A DNA stretch of 39,267 nt from the NCBI GenBank assembly GCA_021793175.1, contig JAJYTH010000023.1, forward strand, positions 1-39,267. The letters are read 5' to 3'. This stretch comes from Actinomycetes bacterium. Lineage in GTDB: Bacteria > Actinomycetota > Actinomycetes > Mycobacteriales > Pseudonocardiaceae. How positions within the stretch are numbered: the stretch's first letter is position 1; each line of letters starts with the position of its first letter. A program made the translations under genes and the position numbers. Below, piece after piece: positions 22,625 through 30,885 of the stretch. Under the pieces are notes generated by a model. That model ran no database searches. It was not told the DNA's origin and saw nothing but the letters and a program-made list of their open reading frames with translations.

Positions 22625-23901
22625 CCGAGCGACAGTCGAGTTTCGACTCCCACAACCCACCGGCACGCGACCTGCTCGACGACTGTGTGCACTGTGGATT
22701 CTGTCTGCCGACCTGCCCGACCTATCAATTGTGGGGCGAGGAAATGGACTCGCCACGCGGTCGGATCTACCTCATGGACCTGGCCGAACGCGGGGAGATC
22801 GAACTCGAAGGGGCGTTCACCCAGCACATCGATGCCTGCCTCGGCTGCATGGCCTGCGTGACCTCGTGTCCCTCCGGCGTGCAGTACGACCGGCTGTTGG
22901 AAGCCACCCGGCCCCAGCTCGAACGCAACGTCGAACGTCCGGTGTCCGACCGGTGGTTCCGCAACGTCGTCTTCGCGCTGTTCCCCTACCGGCGCAGGCT
23001 TCGCGTCGCGGCCGTGCTGGGCCTGGCCTACCAGAAGTCGGGGCTGCCGAAACTGCTGGAACGAGTACTTCCCCCGCGACTGCGCGCCGCTCAGGCACTG
23101 TTGCCGCCCGTACGGTTGCGGGAGGCGTTCGCGGCCCTGCCCCGGCGGGTGCGGCCATCGGGGCCGGTGCGGCGACGCGTCGCGCTGCTGTCCGGGTGCG
23201 TGCAGGACGTGTTCTTCCACGAGGTCAACGCGGCCACCCAGCGAGTACTCGCCGCCGAGGGCTGCGAGGTGCTGACACCCAGACGGCAAGGGTGCTGCGG
23301 CGCCCTGGGCCTGCACGCGGGACGGGAGGAACACGCCGTCGACCGCGCCAAACGCACCATCGCAACGTTCGACAAGCTGCCCGTGGACACCATCGTCGTG
23401 AACGTGGCCGGGTGCGGTTCGTCGATGAAGGAATACGCCGACCTGTTGGCCGACGACCCCGAATGGGCGCAGCGGGCGCGGGACTTCAGCGCCAAAGTGC
23501 GAGACGTCAACGAACTGTTGGCCGAACTCGAACCCCGTGCGCCCAGGAAGCGGGTGGACGCCAAGGTCGCCTATCACGACGCCTGCCACCTCTCCCACGC
23601 CCAGCGCGTGCGCGAGCAGCCGAGGGCTGTGCTGCGCACGATCCCCGGAGTGGAGCTCGTCGAACTACCGGAGGCCGAACTGTGCTGCGGTTCGGCGGGA
23701 ATCTACAACATGGTGCAGCCCGAGCCCGCTGCCGAACTCGGCGAACGCAAAGCGAACAACATCCGCGCGGTCACGCCCGACCTGCTGGTGACCGCCAACC
23801 CGGGGTGCCTGCTACAGATCCGCCGTTATCTCGACGACGACATCCCGATGCTGCACCCGGTGCAGCTACTCGACCAGGCCATCAACGGTAAACCGAGCTG
23901 A
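22621..23901 (+). CDS. glcF: Glycolate oxidase iron-sulfur subunit GlcF
   Basis: A 426-residue electron-transfer subunit. Two [4Fe-4S] ferredoxin-type motifs, C22-x2-C25-x2-C28-x3-C32 (CVHCGFCLPTCP) and C73-x2-C76-x2-C79-x3-C83 (CLGCMACVTSCP), are followed by two CCG domains (GCCGALGLHAG and LCCGSAGIYN, each with its partner cysteine block). This matches GlcF and related heterodisulfide-reductase-like proteins that pass electrons from the flavin subunits to the quinone pool at the membrane. GTG 22621 overlaps the GlcE stop by GTGA. Confidence 0.93.
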   Translation: MTERQSSFDSHNPPARDLLDDCVHCGFCLPTCPTYQLWGEEMDSPRGRIYLMDLAERGEIELEGAFTQHIDACLGCMACVTSCPSGVQYDRLLEATRPQLERNVERPVSDRWFRNVVFALFPYRRRLRVAAVLGLAYQKSGLPKLLERVLPPRLRAAQALLPPVRLREAFAALPRRVRPSGPVRRRVALLSGCVQDVFFHEVNAATQRVLAAEGCEVLTPRRQGCCGALGLHAGREEHAVDRAKRTIATFDKLPVDTIVVNVAGCGSSMKEYADLLADDPEWAQRARDFSAKVRDVNELLAELEPRAPRKRVDAKVAYHDACHLSHAQRVREQPRAVLRTIPGVELVELPEAELCCGSAGIYNMVQPEPAAELGERKANNIRAVTPDLLVTANPGCLLQIRRYLDDDIPMLHPVQLLDQAINGKPS

Positions 23902-23947
23902 CGCTCACTCGCCCGACAGTGTGACCGCGGCCCGCTGAACAGTACTG

Positions 23948-24010
23948 CGCAACCTGCGGACACGGCTACGCAGACTGCGGACACGACGACGCAGGCTGCG
24001 GACACGGGGT
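23948..24010. repeat. Three 21-nt tandem repeats
   Basis: Units starting at 23948, 23969 and 23990 share CGCAxxCTGCGGACACG. They fill most of the gap between the convergent glcF and cvnD genes. A second tandem duplication, CCGGGTCAGTAC twice (24024-24035, 24036-24047), follows and contains the cvnD stop codon. No function is evident. Confidence 0.7.
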
Positions 24011-24039
24011 GCGGGGGCCGCACCCGGGTCAGTACCGGG

Positions 24040-24633
24040 TCAGTACCGGGCCGGGGCCATGTTCGCCGAATACATCACGTGCTGGATCAACGTGACGAGG
24101 ACCTGCTTGGTGGACTGACGGTCCCGCGCGTCACACAGCAACACCGGCACACCCGGGTCCACGTCCAGCGCGGCACGCACCTCCTCGGTGCCGTACCGGT
24201 AGGCGTTGTCGAAACAGTTCACCCCGACGACGAACGGCAGGCCCCGACGTTCGAAGTAGTCGACGGCCGGGAAACACGTCTCCAGCCTGCGCGTATCGGC
24301 CAGCACCACCGCGCCGAGGGCTCCCTGGGCGAGCTCGTCCCACATGAACCAGAACCGATCCTGCCCCGGTGTGCCGAACAGGTACAGGATCAACTCCGGG
24401 CTGATCGTGATACGCCCGAAGTCCAACGCGACCGTGGTGGTGGTCTTCGATTCCACCCCTGAGAGATCGTCGACGCCTTCCGACGCCGAGGTCAGCATCT
24501 CCTCCGTCCGCAACGGAGGGACTTCACTGACTGAGCCCACCATGGTGGTCTTGCCGACGCCGAAACCACCGGCGATCAGTAGTTTCACCGCCGTCGCGGT
24601 GAGGCGTCGGTCGTTAGAGTTTGCGGATGCCAT
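24040..24633 (-). CDS. Conservon GTPase (CvnD-like)
   Basis: A 197-residue small Ras-like GTPase of the actinobacterial conservon type, similar to MglA-type switches. P-loop GGFGVGKTT (22-30), the switch/G3 region LFGTPGQDRFWFMW and NCFDNAY in place of NKxD are typical of CvnD. It probably works at the membrane with CvnA-C to relay signals. Its start lies 20 bp inside the DUF742 gene, so translation is coupled. The stop is in a 12-bp tandem repeat, with a second in-frame TGA twelve bases on. Confidence 0.93.
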   Translation of the reverse strand: MASANSNDRRLTATAVKLLIAGGFGVGKTTMVGSVSEVPPLRTEEMLTSASEGVDDLSGVESKTTTTVALDFGRITISPELILYLFGTPGQDRFWFMWDELAQGALGAVVLADTRRLETCFPAVDYFERRGLPFVVGVNCFDNAYRYGTEEVRAALDVDPGVPVLLCDARDRQSTKQVLVTLIQHVMYSANMAPARY

Positions 24634-25000
24634 CGAGAACCGCCTGCAGTATGTGCTGGTTGGGTGTTTCGCTCGGGGGCGCGGACTTACGGAAGATCAC
24701 GTAATTCTGCTCGATCAAATCACTGAGCAGAACCTTCACCAGCGGCAGGGGGAGATCGATGTGACCTCCGACCTCCGCAACGGACATCGGGCGCTGGCAC
24801 AGGCGCACGATCCTCTCGTACTCGGTGGGCAGATGCGCGGCCTCGTCCGGGGAGCACAACGCCACCACCAGCGTCATCATGTCGAGCCCGTAGTTGTCCG
24901 ACCGGGTCCGGCCGCCCGTCACCACGTACGAGCGCACCAGGCTGGCGCTGCCCTCCTCGAACCACGTCTCCTCGTCGTTGCCGATGTCGTCGTCAGTCAT
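24614..25000 (-). CDS. DUF742 conservon protein (CvnC-like)
   Basis: A 128-residue DUF742 protein with a winged-helix-like fold: SLVRSYVVTGGRTRS near the N-terminus, then the helical PTEYERIVRLCQRPMSVAEV and the HIDLPLPLVKVLLSDLIEQN segment. It is thought to act in the conservon complex, although its activity is not known. ATG 25000 overlaps the roadblock stop (ATGA), and its own end overlaps the GTPase gene by 20 bp. Confidence 0.92.
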   Translation of the reverse strand: MTDDDIGNDEETWFEEGSASLVRSYVVTGGRTRSDNYGLDMMTLVVALCSPDEAAHLPTEYERIVRLCQRPMSVAEVGGHIDLPLPLVKVLLSDLIEQNYVIFRKSAPPSETPNQHILQAVLDGIRKL

Positions 25001-25407
25001 GGCGTGGCGTGGGGCTCCACCCGTGGCGCGGCACTGAGCACCGCGCCGACCCGTTTCACCATCATGTTCATGGCGTAGGCGACCATGCCCATGTCGATGT
25101 CCTCCGCCGTCAACAATGCCAGACACGCGCCTCGTCCGGCCGCCGTCACGAAGAGGAACGCGTGGTCCATCTCCACGACGGTCTGCCGAACCTGCCCGCC
25201 ACCGAAGTGGCGTCCTGTGCCCCGGGCGAGGCTCTGGAACGCCGAAGCCACGGCGGAAAGATGTTCACCGTCCTCTTCGGACAAGTTACTCGACCTGCCG
25301 ATGAGCAGGCCGTCGGCCGACAACACGACAGCCCGATCGGCTCCGGCGACCTGGCTCACCAGGTCGTCGAGCAGCCAGTCCAGTTCGTTGACTACCGAGT
25401 TCGCCAT
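24997..25407 (-). CDS. Roadblock/LC7 conservon protein (CvnB-like)
   Basis: A 136-residue Roadblock/LC7-domain protein, the family that binds and regulates MglA/Ras-like GTPases: LDWLLDDLVSQVAGADRAVV, LSADGLLIGRSSNLSEEDGE, and VVEMDHAFLFVTAAGRGACL. It probably binds the CvnD GTPase. ATG 25407 lies 7 nt after the histidine-kinase-like stop and has GGAGA about 11 nt upstream; the frame is open to 25536 but inside the previous gene. Confidence 0.92.
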   Translation of the reverse strand: MANSVVNELDWLLDDLVSQVAGADRAVVLSADGLLIGRSSNLSEEDGEHLSAVASAFQSLARGTGRHFGGGQVRQTVVEMDHAFLFVTAAGRGACLALLTAEDIDMGMVAYAMNMMVKRVGAVLSAAPRVEPHATP

Positions 25408-25414
25408 GGTGTTC

Positions 25415-28342
25415 TCAGTCTCCAGAATCGTCACTGCCGATGTGGTGCTGTCGAGCTCGGCGGGTTCCCTGTTGGAACGCCGAAAGCCTGCTTCGGGCCT
25501 GCTCCGGGGTGGTGGTGTACTCGTCGTCGTCGCCACCCGTGCCGATGCCTGTGAGGTCGGTGGAGGTGGTGCTCTCCTTCAACTGCGGCGCCAGGTTCTG
25601 CTGTCGCCGTCGTCGTGGCAACGGTGGCCGGTCCTCGTTGAGCGCGCCCGAGCCGCGTGACGGCACAGCCGACGAATGGCGGCCACCCGACTCGCTCTGC
25701 CGGAACGGCAGATCGGGTGCCGGGCGCGTCTCGTGCCGGGGTCGGGGCCCGGAGGGCGGGCGTACGGCTCTCGGCAGCTCCCTCGGCAGCCTGGGTATGT
25801 GTTGTGTCGGGTTGGACTGCGTCGGTTCGGGCAGCAAGCCCGTCTCCGACATCACTTCGGGCGACTCCTCCACCTCGCGCCGGCCTCTCGTGGCGGCATG
25901 CCTGCCGAGGCTGTCCGAGATCGACTCGTCCTGTCCCTGTTCCGGCGTGGGGTCCTGGGGCAGTTGTCCCTGCACGGCTCCGACTTCACTGCCGTCCTCG
26001 GATGGTTCGCTGGTCGCCCTACGGCGCGCGCGGCGAGGCAGTTCGGGGCGCGTCGAGTCCGTCGGGGCCGAACGGTCGGCTCCTCCGGTGGACAGCTCCT
26101 CGGGCTCCTCCACGCGCTCGGGCTCAGGGCGGCGTACGGGCGTACGGCGCACGGTCAATGCGCCCGTCTCCCCACCCGAAGAGGAACTCGGAAGCAAGGT
26201 GCCGTTGAGCTGCTCACTGCCGTTACGCCGCGGCAGCTCCCTCGCCGCCGTCGCCGCCCTCGCCGTCCGCGTCATCCGGCTGAGCGCGGGGGCGGAACCG
26301 CCGCCACCCGCCGGGACCGAGGCCGTGAGCGCGGTCGTCTCCTCCGCGCCGATCGCGTTGTCGCCGTCGTCCTCGACGTCGGTGGGGATCTCGCTGAGCA
26401 GTTCGGAACGCACCAGCACGATCGCCCGTGTGCCGCCGTAGGCCGAATCCCGCAACGTCACCGAGAAGTTGTGCTTGGCCGCCAACCTGGCGACCACGAA
26501 CAGACCCAGCCGGGGCTCGTCGGACAACGCCATGAAGCTGAAGTCCGGCGGGTTGCGCAACATCTCGTTGAAGCGCTCCAGCTCCTCGTCCTCCATGCCG
26601 ATGCCCTGGTCCTCGATCTCGATGACCACGCCTCGGCCCACGAGCTCGCCCCGCACCTCGACCCGCGACTGCGGAGGTGAGAACGACGTGGCGTTGTCGA
26701 TCAGCTCGGAGAGCAGGTGCACGAGGTCGCTGACCGCCGGGCCCGCGACGGCGGTCCCCGGCATCTTGTTCGTGCTGACGCGCTTGTAGTCCTCGGTCTC
26801 GGCGATCGCGCCCCGCACGATGTCGATGATGGGCACCGGGTTGCGGAACTGTCGGCCCGGCTGTTCCCCACCGAGAATGATCAGGTTCTCGGCGTTGCGC
26901 CGCGCCCGCGTGGACAGGTGGTCGAGGCGGAACAGCAGGTCGAGCTGGTCGGGGTCCTCCTGCTTGCGTTCGGCGGCGTCCAGCACCGAAAGTTGTCGGT
27001 GCACAATCACCTGGCTGCGGTGGGCAATGTTGAGGAAGACCTTGCGGGTACCTTCCCTGGTCTCGGCCTCCTCGACGGCGGCGGCGATGGCCGTGCGCTG
27101 TGCCTTGTTGAACGCCTCGGCGACCTCACCGATCTCGTCGTCACCGTGGTCCAGGTAGGACACCTCGCTTTCGAGGTCCACCTGTTCCCCTTTGCGCAGC
27201 CGCTCGACGATGCGGGGCATGCGTTCGTCGGCGAGTTCGAGGGTGGCCTCGCGCAGCGACACCAGACGTTTGGCCAGCCGGTCGGACAACCGCCACGCCA
27301 ACAGTGACACCGCCAGTGCCACGGCGATGACGCCCGCACCGGCCAGGATCGACGTGATCAGCGTCGAGTCGGCCTCGTCGAGCGCGAGCTCGGTGGCCAC
27401 GGTGCTCTGCTCCACGTAGAGGTTCCACAGCGTCCCGCTGACCTCGCCGGCGGCGGCATGCCACGCGGGCTCGGCGACCGGAAGATCGGTGGTGTTGCCC
27501 CGTAGGAAGGCGTTCTCGACGCGGGTCAACGTCTCCCACGCGTCGCTGGCCACGAGTTGTTCGTACTGCTGCCGGACCGACGGGATCATGTCCGGAACCG
27601 CTTGTTCCAGCGTGTTGTGGTAGGTGCCGACCTGGCTGATGTAGGCCCGAAACTCCTGTTCGGTCAGTCCGCCGCTGGTGATGCCCGCCGCGGCCAGGGC
27701 GTAGCCTCGGGACATACCGTCCGCGCTGACGAACAACGGCATCGCCACCATGCGTTTGTAGGCGGTCTCGGCGTTCGGCGTTTCCTGCGCCACGCCGTTC
27801 AGTCCGACCGTGTAGGTGTCGATGATCTCGTTGTAGAAGTCGTACGCCTCCTGCAGCGAGGCCTGTCCACGGTCCACTCGCTGCCGGAACTCGCCCAGTT
27901 GCGCCACTCGCTGCTGCGCGAGCCTGATGCTCTCCCGCACGTTCTCGGGCGCGTCCTCGGCGATGCCTTCGAGGTCCTCGGCCATTCGCCGGGCCGCTTC
28001 GTCGGTCCGCTGGCGCTGCTGCTCCAGCTCCGACCGCAGTGATCTCGTGGTCGCGATCTCCTGCAGCGTCAACCTGCGTTCCTCACGCACGTTGGCGAAC
28101 AACACACCCGCGGGCTGGGCGGCCTCGTGGACCTTGGTGCTGAAGGACCGCACCTGGATGGCGTCGTTGACCAGGTAGCCGGCTATCGCGACACCGGTTA
28201 AGAGAAAGACAAGGCTCGGGATGAAGGCGATGGCGAGCACTCGGGTGCGGATGGTCGAACGCCCACGACGTGGGGCAGCACTCTTGTTCAACAACGCGCT
28301 CAAGGCCCTTCCAGCGACACGTATTTGTTTCTGGGCCCCCAA
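25415..28342 (-). CDS. Conservon sensor histidine kinase-like protein (CvnA-like) with long Pro/Arg tail
   Basis: A 975-residue membrane sensor. Transmembrane helix at about 33-55, an extracytoplasmic nitrate/nitrite-sensor-like helical domain, second transmembrane helix at about 330-350, HAMP region, helical dimerisation region (VFLNIAHRSQVIVHRQLSVL) and an HATPase domain with the N-box ELIDNATSFSPP and G1 box EDQGIGMEDEEL. The last 300 or so residues are low-complexity, rich in P, R, S, E and G (for example LPRRNGSEQL, PRLPRELPRAVRPPSG). The TTG at 28342 is the first start after the promoter but has no Shine-Dalgarno; TTG codons about 15-20 residues further in are alternatives. First gene of the conservon. 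Confidence 0.92.
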   Translation of the reverse strand: MGAQKQIRVAGRALSALLNKSAAPRRGRSTIRTRVLAIAFIPSLVFLLTGVAIAGYLVNDAIQVRSFSTKVHEAAQPAGVLFANVREERRLTLQEIATTRSLRSELEQQRQRTDEAARRMAEDLEGIAEDAPENVRESIRLAQQRVAQLGEFRQRVDRGQASLQEAYDFYNEIIDTYTVGLNGVAQETPNAETAYKRMVAMPLFVSADGMSRGYALAAAGITSGGLTEQEFRAYISQVGTYHNTLEQAVPDMIPSVRQQYEQLVASDAWETLTRVENAFLRGNTTDLPVAEPAWHAAAGEVSGTLWNLYVEQSTVATELALDEADSTLITSILAGAGVIAVALAVSLLAWRLSDRLAKRLVSLREATLELADERMPRIVERLRKGEQVDLESEVSYLDHGDDEIGEVAEAFNKAQRTAIAAAVEEAETREGTRKVFLNIAHRSQVIVHRQLSVLDAAERKQEDPDQLDLLFRLDHLSTRARRNAENLIILGGEQPGRQFRNPVPIIDIVRGAIAETEDYKRVSTNKMPGTAVAGPAVSDLVHLLSELIDNATSFSPPQSRVEVRGELVGRGVVIEIEDQGIGMEDEELERFNEMLRNPPDFSFMALSDEPRLGLFVVARLAAKHNFSVTLRDSAYGGTRAIVLVRSELLSEIPTDVEDDGDNAIGAEETTALTASVPAGGGGSAPALSRMTRTARAATAARELPRRNGSEQLNGTLLPSSSSGGETGALTVRRTPVRRPEPERVEEPEELSTGGADRSAPTDSTRPELPRRARRRATSEPSEDGSEVGAVQGQLPQDPTPEQGQDESISDSLGRHAATRGRREVEESPEVMSETGLLPEPTQSNPTQHIPRLPRELPRAVRPPSGPRPRHETRPAPDLPFRQSESGGRHSSAVPSRGSGALNEDRPPLPRRRRQQNLAPQLKESTTSTDLTGIGTGGDDDEYTTTPEQARSRLSAFQQGTRRARQHHIGSDDSGD

Positions 28343-28377
28343 CCCGATGCTTCAAGCTTCACGCAACGCCCACCATA

Positions 28378-28429
28378 CTAAGCCGTCGCTTAGCGCGTGA
28401 GACTAAACAGCGATCTTCGCTTCAGTCAA
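28378..28429 (-). promoter_or_regulatory. Conservon promoter with a palindrome at the start site
   Basis: On the minus strand TTGACT (28424-28429) and TAGTCT (28400-28405) are 18 nt apart, a good sigma70-type promoter. The palindrome CTAAGC-cgtc-GCTTAG (28378-28393) lies exactly where transcription should begin, about 35 nt before the CvnA-like TTG, which suggests control by a dimeric repressor. A second -10-like TAGTAT overlaps its downstream edge. Confidence 0.6.
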
Positions 28430-28909
28430 CATGATGCGCGTCCACGCAAGCCACGAGTGCAGTGACCGGCCATGCGGCCAGAGGCCCGCCTCACAGTCGT
28501 GAAATATCGACTCCACACTCTATTTGTGACGGCAAGTCCGGCATAGGCGTCTGTGATGTGAGTCCTCACCACGGCCTCGCCGTCCCGCACACCTCGACGC
28601 AGGGCACATCCGTTTCCACTGTTCAGCACCGGCGAGGACGCCGCGCCCTCCGCGGTGGGTGTGCCCGGTTTCACGGCCGGGACCCGCGCCGTTAATTGCT
28701 TCCCACAACGTGAAGTGACTGATTCGTCGCATTGAGACACGGAACGCCCGAGGTGAAATTCCCAGGAACGAAAATGCCGTTTCTCTCCTTCTCCCGCGGT
28801 GACGCCTAAGACGCCACAGGATGTGTTCTCGACCACCGTGGAGAAGGCGTAACTTCCGACGCGAGACGTGCGATACCGGACATAGCCCGCAGCAAGGAGG
28901 CCGGTGCCC
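28430..28909. other. 480-bp intergenic region without a clear gene
   Basis: Lies between the divergent conservon and a small membrane protein gene. It is AT-richer than its flanks (for example near 28500-28530 and 28690-28790). One foldable segment (28657-28685) pairs CCCGG/CCGGG inside GGGT/ACCC. Frames across it lack ribosome binding sites or domains. I see nothing else. Confidence 0.4.
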
Positions 28910-29104
28910 ATGCCACGACGCACGTCGAGACGGTGGCCCCCGACCCGTCTTGTCCTATTTGTCCTATCGCTGGCGTTCGCGGCAACGGCGGCGATCCAGG
29001 CGTTCCTGGCCCTGTCGACGTCCGAGTGGTGGCCGGGGGTGGTGGCCGTCGCACTCGCGGCGGCCGCCGTGTGGTGCCTCACCACGGCGCTCACTACGCG
29101 GTGA
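28910..29104 (+). CDS. Small two-helix membrane protein
   Basis: 64 residues: a basic N-terminus MPRRTSRRWPPTR, then two hydrophobic helices (LVLFVLSLAFAATAAIQAFLA and WPGVVAVALAAAAVWCLTTAL). No family is recognised. AAGGAGG at 28894-28900 lies 9 nt before the ATG at 28910, which strongly supports the start; the GTG two codons earlier is too close. It precedes the ABC/two-component operon by 138 bp and may be its leader gene or independent. Confidence 0.62.
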   Translation: MPRRTSRRWPPTRLVLFVLSLAFAATAAIQAFLALSTSEWWPGVVAVALAAAAVWCLTTALTTR

Positions 29105-29242
29105 CGAAAGGAACACTCGGAAAAGGAGCGAACCACTCGGACCACGGTTGACATTCGTCATCTCCTCGTGGTGTCACGACGTCACTACCCACGACCCCCA
29201 CCGAAAGAGCACGGTGTCCCACAGGAACAACGGGGAGGAACC

Positions 29243-30151
29243 GTGCGAACAGTGCTGACAGTCCGGGGGGTAGGGCACCGCTACGGCGGGACAGTGGCCC
29301 TCGACGCCGTGGACCTGACCGTCGGGGCGGGGGAATGTGTGGCGCTGCTCGGCCCCAACGGCGCGGGAAAGACGACACTGGTGAATCTGGTCGTGGGGCT
29401 TCTACCCCGGCAACAGGGTGAGATCGACCTGGCCGGTGGTGATCCGCGAAACGCCCGCACCCGCCGCGGTCTGGGAGTCGTGCAGCAGTCGCTAGGTTAC
29501 CCGGGGACGCTCAAGGTCGGCGAGCTCATCTCCGGCGCGGCCGTTCGAGGGGGACGGCCGCGCTCAAGTGCGGCACCGATCATGGCGGAACTGGGACTCA
29601 CCGACCTCACCGAGCGCCGCGTGGCGAAGCTGTCCGGAGGTCAGAAACAACGCGTGCAGCTCGCCATGGCGCTGGTCACCGACCCGAAGCTGCTGGTGCT
29701 GGACGAACCGACGGTCGGGCTGGACGTGCCCACACGCAGGAGGTTCTGGCAGGTCCTCGAACAACGGCGGGCGATGGGCACGGGAATACTGCTGACCACA
29801 CACCTGATCGACGAGGCGGCGGCCGTGTCGAACAGGGCCGTGGTGCTGGACCACGGCCGAGTGCTGGCCTCGGCGCCCCCGGAGGAACTGGTCTCCCGGC
29901 TGCCGGACCGCACGATCACCGCGCGCACGGACCTCGGTGACGAACGACTCACCGCGCTGCCCGAAGTGGTCTCGTTCGAGCGGAACGGTGGTCTGGTCCA
30001 CATCGGCACGCGGTATCCCGAGCGGCTACTGCGACTGCTGCTCGCCGAGGACCCCGGGCTGAGCAATCTCCAGGTCGAGGGCGCGAGCCTGGAAGAAGCC
30101 GTCGTGGCGCTGACCTCGCCACACAACGTGGGGCGGGAGGTGGCCCGATGA
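29243..30151 (+). CDS. ABC exporter ATP-binding protein
   Basis: A 302-residue ABC ATPase of the DrrA/NatA type. Walker A GPNGAGKTT (37-45), Q-loop VVQQSLGYPG, signature LSGGQKQRVQLAMAL, Walker B LLVLDEPTVGLD, H-loop TTHLID, then a C-terminal extension of about 90 residues usual for antibiotic/lipid exporters. GTG 29243 is chosen for the GGGGAGGAA just upstream; the frame opens at 29168 without similarity. It overlaps the permease start (ATGA). TTGACA at 29148 could be a -35, but I find no convincing -10. Substrate unknown. Confidence 0.93.
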   Translation: MRTVLTVRGVGHRYGGTVALDAVDLTVGAGECVALLGPNGAGKTTLVNLVVGLLPRQQGEIDLAGGDPRNARTRRGLGVVQQSLGYPGTLKVGELISGAAVRGGRPRSSAAPIMAELGLTDLTERRVAKLSGGQKQRVQLAMALVTDPKLLVLDEPTVGLDVPTRRRFWQVLEQRRAMGTGILLTTHLIDEAAAVSNRAVVLDHGRVLASAPPEELVSRLPDRTITARTDLGDERLTALPEVVSFERNGGLVHIGTRYPERLLRLLLAEDPGLSNLQVEGASLEEAVVALTSPHNVGREVAR

Positions 30152-30885
30152 ACCGGCGGTTGCTCGGCGTGGAACTCCTCGACGAGATACGCGGCATCGT
30201 TCGGGAACCCACCGCGCTGTTCTTCTCGATCCTGATGCCGGTGGGCTTCTTCGCCCTGTTCGTGTCGATGTTCGGCCACCATCCGGCCGAGGACCTGTCC
30301 TCGGGCACCCGGATGTTGGCCACCTTCGGCACGTTCGGCGTGCTGGCCGTGACCTTGCTGAACCCGGGAATCGGCGTGGCACAGGACCGGCACATCGGAT
30401 GGTTACGCGTGAAGCGGGTGCAGGCGGTGCCGTTGCCTGTGACGCTCGCGAGCAAAGTGCTCGCCGCAGTGCCGTATTCGGGCGGAGTGCTGCTGGCGAT
30501 GACCCTCACCGCGGCGTTGACAGGGACACTGCAGGCATCGCCGCTTCAACTGCTGCGTCTGTACGTCGTGCTGCTGCTCGGCGCGACGCCGTTCGCGTTG
30601 CTCGGTCTGGCGGTGGGTTTCCTGGCGAGTCCGAACGCTACGACGGCGATACTCAACGCGATCCTGATGCCGACCGCGGTCGTCTCCGGACTGTGGATGC
30701 CGTTGGCCGTCCTGCCCGACTTCTTCGGCACCGTCGCGAACGTTCTGCCGACGTATCACCTCGCGGAGCTGGCGATGGCCCAGCTCGACGGCGCGGCCGT
30801 CGCCGGGCATCTCGCGGTGTTCACCGGTTGGACCGCGGTCATGGTGGTCATGGCCGCGCTGGCCTATCGTCGGGCACGGCCATGA
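30148..30885 (+). CDS. ABC-2 type exporter permease
   Basis: A 245-residue ABC-2 membrane protein with six predicted transmembrane segments. The segment REPTALFFSILMPVGFFALF after the first interfacial helix and GLAVGFLASPNATTAILNAI followed by SGLWMPLAVLPDFF are family traits. It forms the exporter with the preceding ATPase, likely as a homodimer. Overlaps of 4 bp on both sides (ATGA) link it to the ATPase and to the kinase gene. Confidence 0.92.
   Translation: MNRRLLGVELLDEIRGIVREPTALFFSILMPVGFFALFVSMFGHHPAEDLSSGTRMLATFGTFGVLAVTLLNPGIGVAQDRHIGWLRVKRVQAVPLPVTLASKVLAAVPYSGGVLLAMTLTAALTGTLQASPLQLLRLYVVLLLGATPFALLGLAVGFLASPNATTAILNAILMPTAVVSGLWMPLAVLPDFFGTVANVLPTYHLAELAMAQLDGAAVAGHLAVFTGWTAVMVVMAALAYRRARP

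Noticed and set aside
22366..23598. Minus-strand open frame of 410 residues opposite glcE/glcF
   Set aside because: Antisense shadow of the iron-sulfur subunit gene; no ribosome binding site or domain.
28426..29154. Minus-strand 242-residue frame in the intergenic region before the ABC operon
   Set aside because: No motif or ribosome binding site, and it overlaps the well-supported small plus-strand gene at 28910.
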